64,000 nucleotides of DNA from Gordonia oryzae (lineage in GTDB: Bacteria; Actinomycetota; Actinomycetes; Mycobacteriales; Mycobacteriaceae), in the NCBI RefSeq assembly GCF_003797185.1, contig NZ_RKMH01000006.1, positions 62,001-126,000 on the forward strand, written 5' to 3'. Under the pieces are notes generated by a model. That model was not told the DNA's origin. It did no database searches and was given only the letters and a program-made list of their open reading frames with translations. The translations under genes and the position numbers were made by a program. Below, piece by piece: positions 1-8,006 of the stretch (within the stretch, counting starts at the first letter, position 1; every line of letters begins with the position of its first letter).

Positions 1-779
1 GGTCCGATCGGCGCTGCGTAACCGCACGGTCATCCACGCACGGATGCTCGATCTCGATGCGCTCGATCTGCGACCGGGGGCGCCGCCGCTCGACGAGCAA
101 CTAGGCACCGAGTCCGACGAACTCCCCGCAATCGGGGCCACTCCGCCATTCGGGGAGTCCCCGGCCGGCGGGGCGCACCGACGCGCGGCCCGCAGTACCG
201 GCTGGACCCCGCCACCTCAGCGCTGGTGAACCCGACACCGGCCGATCGCGTCGTTGTTGTTCGACGGTCCGATCGGTGTCGGCACGACCAAACTGGCCCG
301 CCGGCTCGCCACGCAGAGCGCCGGGAGACGCCGACAAACTTTCGCGGATCGACATCAACACCCCAGCCCAGGAGCACCCTGCCGCATCTCTGCCCGACGC
401 ACCCCCTGGCCATCCGGGCGCGCAGGAACACATCACCCGCTTCGGCCCGGAACTCTTGGAGGGCAACACCTCTCGACCGGCTGTCGTCCTGTTCGACGAG
501 GCGGAGAAGGCGCACACGACGGTGCTGCGCTCGGTGCCGCAGATCCTCGATTCGAAAAGGGCGAGCACCACACGTGGGCCGGCCGTCTCCTGACGGGCCT
601 GACCCTATCGGCGCTCCGATCTCGTCGATCCGGCCGTCGTCCACCGAAGCGCCCGTGGCCGGTGTCGGATCGCTACCGCCCGACAGGTCGAGGCAACCGT
701 CGAGAACAACCTCGCCGACGCACTCGGCGCACGTGGCCACGTCGGTCTGATCGAGGCGCCCGGCCGGATCTGCACCTGA
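1..779 (+). pseudogene. Degenerate ClpB/Hsp100-like AAA+ chaperone remnant
   Basis: No intact frame spans this stretch, but pieces of a class I Clp ATPase appear in order in different frames. Frame 2 at 254-310 reads a Walker A-like DGPIGVGTTKLARRLA, where ClpB has GPTGVGKTELxxALA; the invariant Lys is Thr. Frame 3 from about 330 reads RIDINTPAQEH, then a segment matching the RLVGAPPGYVG region, then AVVLFDEAEKAH and PQILDSKRAS, matching the second-domain Walker B block. Frame 2 at 2-120 reads RNRTVIHARMLDLDALDLRPG and AIGATPPF, resembling the first domain. A frame 3 tail ends at the TGA at 777-779. At least two frameshifts, large deletions and a lost catalytic Lys make it non-functional. It begins outside the window. 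The homology is seen by eye; the exact Clp subfamily is uncertain. Confidence 0.55.
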
Positions 780-792
780 TCGCCCGGCGTCG

Positions 793-2004
793 TCAGCCGT
801 CCTCGCCCGCGATGAGGATCTCGCGCACCACGGCGTCGGCGAGCAGGCGACCGCGGTCGGTGAGGACCCACGCATCGCCGGTCGGACGAAGCATTTCTCG
901 CGCGACGAGTTCCTCGGCGCACGACACCTCCGCCCCGCAGAGGGACTCACGGCGTAACCCGCTGCGACACCGCGCGGTCAGCATCACCGATTCGACGTGG
1001 CGGTCCGCGGCGGTAAGCACCTCATGGGCGGCCACCGGCAGCGAGCCGTCGGCCAGAGTGCTCGCATAGCGCGCTGGATGTTTGACGTTGGACCACCGGA
1101 CCCCGCGCACGTGCGAGTGCGCTCCGGGCCCGATTCCCCACCAGTCGTGGCTGTACCAGTAGGACAGATTGTGACGACATTCCGCGGCAGCCGAGCGCGC
1201 CCAGTTGGACACCTCGTACCACTCGAAACCGTTGTTGCCCAGGCGTTTATCGATGTGCTGGTAGCGGGAGGCGAGGACGTCGTCGTCGGGGGCGGGCAGT
1301 TCACCGCTGCGGATCCGCCGCGCCAGCGCGGTGCCGTCCTCGACGATCAGCGCGTACGCCGACACGTGATCGACGGGGGTGGCCAGTACCGCATCGAGGC
1401 TCGCGTCGAGGTCGGCGTCGGTCTCGCCGGGTGTTCCGTAGATGAGGTCGAGATTGATGTGGGCGAAACCGGCGACGGCCGCCTCGCGGGCCGCGGCGAC
1501 GGCGCGGCCGGGGGTATGCGTGCGGTCAAGGGTGCTCAGCACGTGGGGGGCCGCAGACTGCATTCCGAGCGAGATCCGCGTGAAGCCCGCCTCCAGTAGG
1601 CGCGCGAAGAACTCCGGTGAGGTCGATTCCGGATTGGATTCGGTGGTGATCTCGGCATCGTCGGCGAGATCGAATCGACTGCGCACGGCATCGAGCAGAC
1701 CAGCGAGGCCGTCACCACCGAGCAACGACGGTGTGCCGCCGCCGACGAAGATGGTCGACACCGGGCGCGCCGGGGTCATCAGCGCCGCAGCGTGGTCGAG
1801 TTCGCGGCCCACCGCCTCGAACCACGAATGCGGCGACGCCGACGACCCGAGTTCGCCCGCGGTGTAGGTGTTGAAGTCGCAGTATCCGCACCTCGACGCG
1901 CAGAACGGAACGTGCAGGTAGAGCCCCAGGCCGATCCCGGCGTCGACGGCCCCGCAGGCGTCGACGACCACGGCCGGCACGGCGGCAGTCGAAACGGACG
2001 TCAC
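793..2004 (-). CDS. hemW: HemW-like radical SAM heme chaperone
   Basis: 403-residue radical SAM protein of the HemN/HemW family. The cluster motif HVPFCASRCGYCDF places the three [4Fe-4S] cysteines at residues 35, 39 and 42, and a GGGTPS SAM-binding motif lies at 88-93. Lengths near 390-400 and the lone-copy context fit HemW, which hands heme to apoproteins, rather than the true coproporphyrinogen dehydrogenase HemN, which is longer and usually has a different N-terminus. The reading frame stays open for 60 more codons upstream, but that part is unlike the family. I chose the GTG at 2004, about 30 residues before the first conserved strand; GTG at 2007 is equally possible. It is transcribed away from sir and converges on the ClpB remnant. 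M. tuberculosis has the same gene next to nirA (Rv2388c). Confidence 0.85.
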   Translation of the reverse strand: MTSVSTAAVPAVVVDACGAVDAGIGLGLYLHVPFCASRCGYCDFNTYTAGELGSSASPHSWFEAVGRELDHAAALMTPARPVSTIFVGGGTPSLLGGDGLAGLLDAVRSRFDLADDAEITTESNPESTSPEFFARLLEAGFTRISLGMQSAAPHVLSTLDRTHTPGRAVAAAREAAVAGFAHINLDLIYGTPGETDADLDASLDAVLATPVDHVSAYALIVEDGTALARRIRSGELPAPDDDVLASRYQHIDKRLGNNGFEWYEVSNWARSAAAECRHNLSYWYSHDWWGIGPGAHSHVRGVRWSNVKHPARYASTLADGSLPVAAHEVLTAADRHVESVMLTARCRSGLRRESLCGAEVSCAEELVAREMLRPTGDAWVLTDRGRLLADAVVREILIAGEDG

Positions 2005-2123
2005 CACCCCATGATGCGCGCCCACCCCGCACAGCCCCGAATCACCCAGCCTCGAATCCGGGGAATACGCACCAACGCGCAGGCCTTGCTCTCGGTAGGC
2101 CACCACATTCGCGACGTCGGTCC

Positions 2124-2147
2124 TGCAACGATGCCAGCATCGCTGCA
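2124..2147. promoter_or_regulatory. 24-bp dyad between hemW and sir
   Basis: Arms TGCAACGATGC and GCATCGCTGCA are separated by 2 nt and match except for one position in each arm. It lies in the 400-bp divergent region between hemW and the sir leader peptide, so it could be an operator for either side. No regulator is identified. Confidence 0.45.
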
Positions 2148-2151
2148 AGCC

Positions 2152-2176
2152 ACTTTGCCTCACCGTGGTGCAAAGT
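2152..2176. promoter_or_regulatory. 25-bp dyad upstream of the sir leader
   Basis: Arms ACTTTGC and GCAAAGT are perfect 7-bp inverted repeats around an 11-nt, partly symmetric centre (CACC...GGTG). It lies 5 nt after the 24-bp dyad and 38 nt before the leader-peptide start, a normal place for an operator controlling sulfur assimilation. It could equally be a weak RNA hairpin. Confidence 0.45.
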
Positions 2177-2213
2177 ATTCCCAAGTAGACGCGAGACGGA
2201 TGGTCGTGGCACT

Positions 2214-2303
2214 ATGGAGCACGTGAATTTCCCCGGGGTGTGGCTCGCCGCGCGACGCCACGTAGATCTCAAGCGCGTCTGCAGCGCTACCTGTCGTCTG
2301 TAG
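2214..2303 (+). CDS. Cysteine-type leader peptide upstream of sir
   Basis: 29-codon ORF ending in ARRHVDLKRVCSATCRL and TAG. The core RRHVDLxRV followed by Ser and Cys near the stop is the signature of the short leader peptides that precede sulfur-metabolism genes in actinobacteria. Two of the last seven codons are Cys (TGC at 2280, TGT at 2292). Ribosome speed through these codons is thought to report cysteinyl-tRNA supply and so control the downstream operon. The ATG at 2214 is taken as start; the GTG at 2223 is an alternative, because GGAG sits 4-7 nt before it. The ORF ends 107 nt before sir. The match to the family is by memory of the motif. Confidence 0.75.
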   Translation: MEHVNFPGVWLAARRHVDLKRVCSATCRL

Positions 2304-2342
2304 ACGACGTTTCGGCCCGGAGAGTCCCCGCATCTGACGCGG
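2293..2342 (+). promoter_or_regulatory. Candidate attenuator hairpins after the leader Cys codons
   Basis: GTCGTCT and AGACGAC (2293-2308) form a dyad over the leader stop codon with only 2 nt between the arms. CCCGC and GCGGG (about 2328-2342) form a second small stem before the sir ribosome-binding site at 2401-2407. These would be covered or exposed depending on where the ribosome stalls on the leader. No long U-tract follows, so control might act on translation or through Rho rather than by a classical terminator. Structure inferred by eye. Confidence 0.35.
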
Positions 2343-2410
2343 GTATGCCGCCACGTCACAGCCCAGACCGTGCGATCGCCGGTGCCCTGTGCGCCGGCAC
2401 AGGAGAGTTC

Positions 2411-4234
2411 ATGACGTCAACGACGGACCTCACCGAGGCCGGCAACTCCCCCGTCCCCGAGGAGTCCGCCCCAGGCCCACGCGCCGGATCGGCAAGCGCC
2501 GAGACCGCGACATCAGGTTCCGCGACAGCGGGCACCGCGACGACCGGTACCGCCGAGCGCCCGGCTCGCAAGAAGACCCGCCCGACCACACGACGCGCCG
2601 AAGGTCAGTGGAAGCTCGGCTACCGCGAGCCTCTGAACCCCAACGAGCAGGTCAAGAAGGACGACAACCCGCTCAACGTGCGGGCGCGGATCGAGAACAT
2701 CTACTCCAAGCAGGGCTTCGAGTCGATCGACAAGCAGGATCTCCGTGGGCGCATGCGCTGGTGGGGTCTCTACACCCAGCGCGCCGAGGGTTACGACGGC
2801 ACCTGGACCGGTGACGAGAACATCGACACCCTCGAGGACAGCCACTTCATGATGCGCATCCGTTGCGATGCGGGCGCTCTCAACGTCGAACAGCTGCGCA
2901 CCCTCGGTCAGATCTCGACCGAATTCGCCCGCGACACCGCCGATCTCTCCGACCGGGAGAACGTGCAGTATCACTGGATACGCATCGAGGACGTCCCCAC
3001 CATCTGGGAACGCATCGAGGGTGTCGGGCTCAAGACCACCGAGGCCTGCGGCGACTGCCCGCGCATCATCCTGGGATCACCCTTGGCCGGAGAGGCCGTC
3101 GACGAGGTACTCGATCCGACGCCGGCCATCGACGAGATCGTGCGCCGCTACATCGGCGACCCGCAGTACTCGAACCTGCCGCGCAAGTTCAAGACCGCGA
3201 TCTCCGGTCTGCAGGACGTCTCGCACGAGACCAACGACATCGCCTTCATCGGCGTCGAACACCCCGAACACGGTCCGGGACTTGATCTCTGGGTCGGCGG
3301 CGGCCTGTCGACGAATCCGATGCTCGCCCAGCGAGTGGGAGCGTGGATCCCGCTCGACGAGGTCCCCGACGTCTGGGAGGGCGTCGTGTCGATCTTCCGT
3401 GACTACGGCTATCGCCGGCTGCGCACCAAGGCCCGCCTGAAATTCCTCATCAAGGACTGGGGCATCGAGAAGTTCCGTCAGGTCCTCGAGGACGAATACC
3501 TGCACCGCAAGCTGATCGACGGCCCGGCGCCCACTCCGTTGACCGAGCCGCGCGATCATGTGGGTGTCCAGAAGCTCAAGAATGGTCTGAACTCGGTGGG
3601 CTTCGCCGCCATCGCGGGCCGGGTGTCGGGCACCAAGCTCACCGCCGTCGCCGAGGCCGCTGAGCGCGTCGGCTCCGACCGCATCCGGTTCACCCCGTAC
3701 CAGAAACTGATCGTGCTCGACGTCCCCGACGACCAGGTCGAGGTGCTCATCGCCGACCTCGCCAAGCTGGGGCTCATCGCCCGCGCGTCGAATTGGCGCC
3801 GGAACCTGATGGCGTGCAGCGGGATCGAGTTCTGCAAGCTGTCCTTCGTCGAGACCCGCAAGCGGTCGCAGGTGCTGGTGCCCGAACTCGAGGAGCGTCT
3901 GGCCGACATCAACTCCCGGCTCGACGTCCCGATCACCGTGAACATCAACGGCTGCCCCAACTCCTGCGCCCGATCGCAGATCGCCGACATCGGCTTCAAG
4001 GGACAGCTCGTCGAGGACGGCGCGGGCGGGCAGACCGAGGGATTCCAGGTCCACCTTGGTGGCAGCCTCGGCCAGGACGCCGCATTCGGCCGTAAGCTGC
4101 GCCGGCACAAGGTGACCTCCACCGAGCTCGGCGACTACATCGACCGCGTCGTCCGCAACTTCATAGCTCAGCGCGAGGACGGAGAACGGTTCGCACAGTG
4201 GGCCGTTCGTGCCGACGAGGAGGCACTCCGATGA
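2411..4234 (+). CDS. sir: Ferredoxin-dependent sulfite reductase (NirA type)
   Basis: 607-residue siroheme/[4Fe-4S] enzyme reducing sulfite to sulfide with ferredoxin in the cytoplasm. The four cluster and siroheme ligands are visible as ACSGIEFCKL (Cys469, Cys475) and GCPNSC (Cys515, Cys519), and a TTEACGDCPR segment precedes the first repeat's end, as in M. tuberculosis NirA. The start is the ATG at 2411, preceded by AGGAGAG at 2401-2407; a longer open frame from 2240 lacks this. The first 60 or so residues are a Ser/Thr/Ala/Gly-rich then basic extension (ERPARKKTRPTTRR) not part of the fold. It is the first gene of the sulfur operon, overlaps cysH by an ATGA, and sits behind a cysteine leader peptide. 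Sulfite is favoured over nitrite because cysH, cysD and cysN follow directly. Confidence 0.92.
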   Translation: MTSTTDLTEAGNSPVPEESAPGPRAGSASAETATSGSATAGTATTGTAERPARKKTRPTTRRAEGQWKLGYREPLNPNEQVKKDDNPLNVRARIENIYSKQGFESIDKQDLRGRMRWWGLYTQRAEGYDGTWTGDENIDTLEDSHFMMRIRCDAGALNVEQLRTLGQISTEFARDTADLSDRENVQYHWIRIEDVPTIWERIEGVGLKTTEACGDCPRIILGSPLAGEAVDEVLDPTPAIDEIVRRYIGDPQYSNLPRKFKTAISGLQDVSHETNDIAFIGVEHPEHGPGLDLWVGGGLSTNPMLAQRVGAWIPLDEVPDVWEGVVSIFRDYGYRRLRTKARLKFLIKDWGIEKFRQVLEDEYLHRKLIDGPAPTPLTEPRDHVGVQKLKNGLNSVGFAAIAGRVSGTKLTAVAEAAERVGSDRIRFTPYQKLIVLDVPDDQVEVLIADLAKLGLIARASNWRRNLMACSGIEFCKLSFVETRKRSQVLVPELEERLADINSRLDVPITVNINGCPNSCARSQIADIGFKGQLVEDGAGGQTEGFQVHLGGSLGQDAAFGRKLRRHKVTSTELGDYIDRVVRNFIAQREDGERFAQWAVRADEEALR

Positions 4235-4980
4235 CCATCTCCACCGCAACGACCACCGGTCGTCACTTCAGCCAGGATGAGCTACGCGCGATCGCCGAGC
4301 AGGGTGCCGCCGACTTGGGTCCCGACGCCACCCCCGAGGAACTGTTCGCGTGGACCGCCCGGACCTTCGGCGACAACTTCGTCGTCGCCTCTAACATGCA
4401 GGACGCGGCGCTGGTCGATCTCGCCGTCACACACATCGATCGTGACCTCCTTGGCGGCGATCCGGTCAAGGTCCTGTTCCTCGACACCGGCTATCACTTT
4501 GCGGAGACGATCGGCACCCGCGACGCCGTGGAACAGGTGTACGGCGTCGACATGATCAACCTGACCCCCGAACACACCGTCGCCGAGCAGGACGAACTGT
4601 TGGGGCGCAACCTGTTCGCCCGAGATCCCGGCGAATGCTGCCGCCTGCGCAAGGTGGTGCCGCTCAAGTCGGGTCTGCGGTCCTACGACGCCTGGGTGAC
4701 CGGCATCCGCCGGGTGGAAGCCCCCACCCGGGCCAACGCGCCGCTGATTTCGTTCGACGAGGGCTTCGGGCTGGTGAAGATCAATCCGATCGCCGCATGG
4801 TCCGACGAGCAGATGCAGTCCTACATCGATACCCACGGCGTACTCGTCAATCCTCTTGTCGACGAGGGCTACCCGTCGATCGGCTGCGCCCCGTGCACGG
4901 CCAAACCCGAACCCGGATCCGATCCGCGCAGCGGCCGTTGGGCAGGCCGCGCCAAGACAGAATGTGGGCTGCACGCATGA
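4231..4980 (+). CDS. cysH: Adenylyl-sulfate (APS) reductase
   Basis: 249-residue thioredoxin-dependent reductase turning APS into sulfite and AMP. The paired cysteines ECCRLRK (136-137) and SIGCAPC (219, 222) are the [4Fe-4S] ligands that mark APS-specific rather than PAPS-specific enzymes. The catalytic Cys245 is in the C-terminal KTECGLH motif. The ATG at 4231 overlaps the sir stop as ATGA and follows GAGGAGG. APS specificity agrees with the operon, which has the ATP sulfurylase pair but no APS kinase. Its own stop overlaps the cysD start in the same way. Confidence 0.95.
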   Translation: MTISTATTTGRHFSQDELRAIAEQGAADLGPDATPEELFAWTARTFGDNFVVASNMQDAALVDLAVTHIDRDLLGGDPVKVLFLDTGYHFAETIGTRDAVEQVYGVDMINLTPEHTVAEQDELLGRNLFARDPGECCRLRKVVPLKSGLRSYDAWVTGIRRVEAPTRANAPLISFDEGFGLVKINPIAAWSDEQMQSYIDTHGVLVNPLVDEGYPSIGCAPCTAKPEPGSDPRSGRWAGRAKTECGLHA

Positions 4981-5921
4981 CCATCACCGATCCCGTCGCC
5001 AGCGCCGACCGCGAGGTGGACACCAGCGACGACTTCACCACCCTCGATGCTCTCGAGTCCGAGGCCATCCACATCTTCCGTGAGGTCGCAGGCGAATTCG
5101 AGCGACCGGTGATCCTGTTCTCCGGCGGTAAGGACTCCACCGTTCTGCTGCATGTGGCACTCAAGGCGTTCTGGCCTGCGCCGCTTCCGTTCTCGCTGCT
5201 GCACGTCGACACCGGGCACAACCTCACCGAGGTTCTCGAGTTCCGCGACCAGGTGGTGGCCCGCCACGACCTGCGGCTGCATGTGGCCAAGGTAGAGGAC
5301 TACCTCGCCGACGGTCGGCTCACCGAACGTCCCGACGGAGTGCGCAACCCGCTGCAGACTATCCCGCTGCTCGACGCGATCACCGAGAACCGCTTCGACG
5401 CGGTGTTCGGCGGCGGGCGCCGCGACGAGGAACGCTCACGCGCCAAGGAGCGGATCTTCTCGCTGCGCAACGCCTTCGGCCAGTGGGATCCCAAACGTCA
5501 GCGCCCGGAGCTATGGAACCTGTACAACGGTCGCCACGCTCCCGGCGAGCACGTCCGGGTGTTCCCCCTGTCGAATTGGACCGAGCTCGACGTGTGGCGT
5601 TACATCGCCCGCGAGCAGGTGCTGCTGCCGTCCATTTACTACGCCCACGAGCGTGAGGTCTTCGAGCGCGACGGCATGTGGATGACCCCCGGCGTGTGGG
5701 GCGGGCCGCGCGACGGTGAAAAGCTCCAACGCCTTTCGGTCCGCTACCGCACCGTCGGTGACGGTTCGTCGACCGGAGCAGTCCTGTCCGAGGCCGCCGA
5801 CAACGAGGCCGTCCTCGCCGAGGTCGCCGCCTCTCGACTCACCGAGCGTGGTGCCACCCGCGGTGACGACCGGGTGTCGGAGGCGGCCATGGAAGACCGT
5901 AAACGCGAAGGATACTTCTGA
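4977..5921 (+). CDS. cysD: ATP sulfurylase small subunit
   Basis: 314-residue PP-loop ATP pyrophosphatase-type subunit that forms APS from ATP and sulfate together with the GTPase CysN. The PP-loop SGGKDST is at residues 49-55, and the conserved block FGGGRRDEERSRAKER follows near 140. It starts at the ATG at 4977, which overlaps the cysH stop (ATGA), and ends in TGATG shared with the cysN start, so the subunits are translationally coupled. A longer open frame upstream overlaps cysH in another frame and is not used. Confidence 0.95.
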   Translation: MTITDPVASADREVDTSDDFTTLDALESEAIHIFREVAGEFERPVILFSGGKDSTVLLHVALKAFWPAPLPFSLLHVDTGHNLTEVLEFRDQVVARHDLRLHVAKVEDYLADGRLTERPDGVRNPLQTIPLLDAITENRFDAVFGGGRRDEERSRAKERIFSLRNAFGQWDPKRQRPELWNLYNGRHAPGEHVRVFPLSNWTELDVWRYIAREQVLLPSIYYAHEREVFERDGMWMTPGVWGGPRDGEKLQRLSVRYRTVGDGSSTGAVLSEAADNEAVLAEVAASRLTERGATRGDDRVSEAAMEDRKREGYF

Positions 5922-7231
5922 TGGCCAACAACACTCTCGGACACGTCCCCGATCTGCTGCGCATCGCGACCGCCGGAAGCGTCGACGACGGCAAGTCGAC
6001 CCTGGTCGGCCGGTTGCTCTACGACACCAAATCGGTGCTCGCCGACCAGATCGACGCGGTGACCCGTGCCTCGGTCGACCGTGGGCTGGCCGGGCCGGAC
6101 CTGTCACTGCTCGTCGACGGCCTGCGCGCCGAGCGTGAGCAAGGCATCACCATCGACGTCGCCTACCGCTACTTCGCCACGCCCGCACGCTCGTTCGTGC
6201 TCGCCGACACCCCCGGCCACGTGCAGTACACGCGCAACACCGTATCGGGTGCCTCCACCGCGCAGCTGGTGATGCTGCTCGTGGACGCCCGCTACGGCGT
6301 AGTCGTCCAGACGCGGCGGCACGCCGCGGTGATGGCCCTGCTCGGTGTTCCGCAACTGGTGCTCGCGGTCAACAAGATCGACCTCGTCGAGGATGCGGCC
6401 ACGGTATTCGCCGAGATCTCCGACGAATTCCGCTCCCTGACGCGCACTCTGGGCTGGTCCGACGAGCAGGTCACCGCTATCCCGGTGTCCGCGTTACATG
6501 GAGACAACATCGCCAGCCGGTCGCAGAACACCCCGTTCTATGATGGCCCGACACTGATCGAGCATCTCGAGACCGTCCCGAGCGGGTCGGATCGCTCGGA
6601 AGTGGGTCTGCGATTCCCTGTGCAGTACGTGATCCGGCCGCGCACACCGGAATACCCGGATTACCGCGGGTATGCCGGACAGATCGCCGCGGGCCGGGTC
6701 GCCGTCGGTGACGAGGTCGTCGTGTCACCATCCGGGGTCCGCACAACCGTCACCCAGATCGACACCGCGGACGGTCAATTGGCGACCGCACACACCGGTC
6801 GCAGTGTCACCCTGCTGCTAGCCGACGATGTCGACATTTCCCGCGGTGACCTCATCGCCTCGGCCGTCGATGCCCCCGAGCCGATCCAGCAGTTCTCCGC
6901 GACAGTGTGCTGGCTGGCAGACAAGCCACTGCGCCCAGGTGCCCGTTTGCTGCTCAAGCACGGCACCAAGACCACCCAGGCCATCGTCGGCACCCTCGAC
7001 GTGCTGTTCGACGAGCAGAACCTGGCGTTGACCGATGCACCGGACTCGTTGGAGCTCAACCACATCGGCCGCATCACCGTGCAGACCGCCGAGCCAATTC
7101 CGGCCGACGACTACCAGGTGAACCGAGAGTCGGGCAGTTTCCTGCTGATCGACCCGCAGGGCGGCAACACGCTGGCAGCCGGGCTCATCGGTGACGCTCT
7201 CGCATCCCTGCACCTCCAAGAGTTGGTGTGA
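5921..7231 (+). CDS. cysN: ATP sulfurylase large subunit, GTPase
   Basis: 436-residue translation-factor-like GTPase whose GTP hydrolysis drives APS synthesis by CysD. Motifs seen: G1 GSVDDGKST (19-27), G3 DTPGH (96-100), G4 NKID (151-154) and the SAL element near 190, followed by beta-barrel domains. Many mycobacterial and gammaproteobacterial forms carry a fused CysC APS kinase; here the protein ends after the barrels with no kinase P-loop, so this locus makes APS but not PAPS. It overlaps cysD by 1 nt and the following sirB by GTGA. Confidence 0.93.
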   Translation: MANNTLGHVPDLLRIATAGSVDDGKSTLVGRLLYDTKSVLADQIDAVTRASVDRGLAGPDLSLLVDGLRAEREQGITIDVAYRYFATPARSFVLADTPGHVQYTRNTVSGASTAQLVMLLVDARYGVVVQTRRHAAVMALLGVPQLVLAVNKIDLVEDAATVFAEISDEFRSLTRTLGWSDEQVTAIPVSALHGDNIASRSQNTPFYDGPTLIEHLETVPSGSDRSEVGLRFPVQYVIRPRTPEYPDYRGYAGQIAAGRVAVGDEVVVSPSGVRTTVTQIDTADGQLATAHTGRSVTLLLADDVDISRGDLIASAVDAPEPIQQFSATVCWLADKPLRPGARLLLKHGTKTTQAIVGTLDVLFDEQNLALTDAPDSLELNHIGRITVQTAEPIPADDYQVNRESGSFLLIDPQGGNTLAAGLIGDALASLHLQELV

Positions 7232-7950
7232 GCGCGAGTCTTTTGCTCGTCGCACACGGCAGTCGGGATCACCGGTTCGCCGACACTGCCCGCCGCGTGC
7301 GGCACGCCGTCGCCTGTCGTCTCTCGGGTACCGATGTGCGCCTGTCGTTCCTTGATTTCGACGAGCCCCTGGTGGCCGGCGAGCTGGCGGCGCTACATGG
7401 GCGGGTCGTCGTGGTGCCGCTGTTATTGGCACCCGGCTATCACAGCGACATCGATCTACCTGAGATCGTCGCCTCGACACGGGCGCCCGGTAATGCGGTG
7501 ATCACCAGCGTGATCGGCGCAACCTCGCTGTCGGCGGCGTTGGCCGATCGTCTCGAGCAAGCCGGGCTCGCCGACTCCGACGGCCTGCTCGTCACGGCCG
7601 CCGGTTCGACCAATCCCGCTGCCGCGCTGGTGGTCCGGCGACGCGCCGTCGAGCTCTCGACCCGGCTACACCGCCCGGTCGACGTGGTCTTCGCAACCCG
7701 CCTCGGTGCCGCTGAGATCGCCCTGCGCACCGCGATCCGGCGACTGCGTACCGCCGGAGCCGAGCGCATCGCCTTGAGCCCCTACTTCCTGTCCGCAGGC
7801 CAGTTGACCGAGCGCGTCGAAACCGCACTGGACCAGCTCGCACCGGGCGCCCTGGTCGCCGGTCCACTCGGCGCGCATCCGGATGTGATCGAGGCTATCG
7901 CCGACCGTTACACGACGGCGGTGGCGTGCTCCCACCTGACGGCGGTCTGA
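7228..7950 (+). CDS. sirB: Sirohydrochlorin chelatase family protein
   Basis: 240-residue CbiX/SirB-type protein expected to insert iron into sirohydrochlorin, giving the siroheme that sir needs. The N-terminal LLLVAHGSRD gives the first metal-binding His10, and PLLLAPGYHSDIDLPE gives His72, the typical pair of this family. A second AHGSR-like half is not preserved; residues 130-240 resemble the C-terminal half with LSPYFLSAGQL. The GTG at 7228 overlaps the cysN stop, so cofactor and enzyme are made from one mRNA. M. tuberculosis has the equivalent gene (Rv2393) after cysH. Cobaltochelatase activity cannot be excluded by sequence alone. Confidence 0.85.
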   Translation: MSASLLLVAHGSRDHRFADTARRVRHAVACRLSGTDVRLSFLDFDEPLVAGELAALHGRVVVVPLLLAPGYHSDIDLPEIVASTRAPGNAVITSVIGATSLSAALADRLEQAGLADSDGLLVTAAGSTNPAAALVVRRRAVELSTRLHRPVDVVFATRLGAAEIALRTAIRRLRTAGAERIALSPYFLSAGQLTERVETALDQLAPGALVAGPLGAHPDVIEAIADRYTTAVACSHLTAV

Positions 7951-7971
7951 CCGCTGATCCCTCGTGATGAC

Positions 7972-7994
7972 GGCCCGGGCCCGGCACCCGGGCC
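7972..7994. terminator. Hairpin between convergent sulfur operons
   Basis: GGCCCGGG and CCCGGGCC form a perfect 8-bp GC stem with a 7-nt loop, 22 nt after the sirB stop and 12 nt before the end of cysA. There is no U-tract on either strand. Its position between converging operons suggests a two-way terminator. Confidence 0.5.
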
Positions 7995-8006
7995 GCACCG
8001 GCCCGC

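Noticed and set aside
30-950. 306-residue minus-strand frame at the start of the window
   Set aside because: It crosses the hemW end and the ClpB-like remnant, is Arg/Ser-rich, and has no motif.
3077-4249. 390-residue open frame on the minus strand over sir
   Set aside because: It mirrors the third-position GC bias of sir, lies fully inside it and has no family features; sir has complete catalytic motifs.
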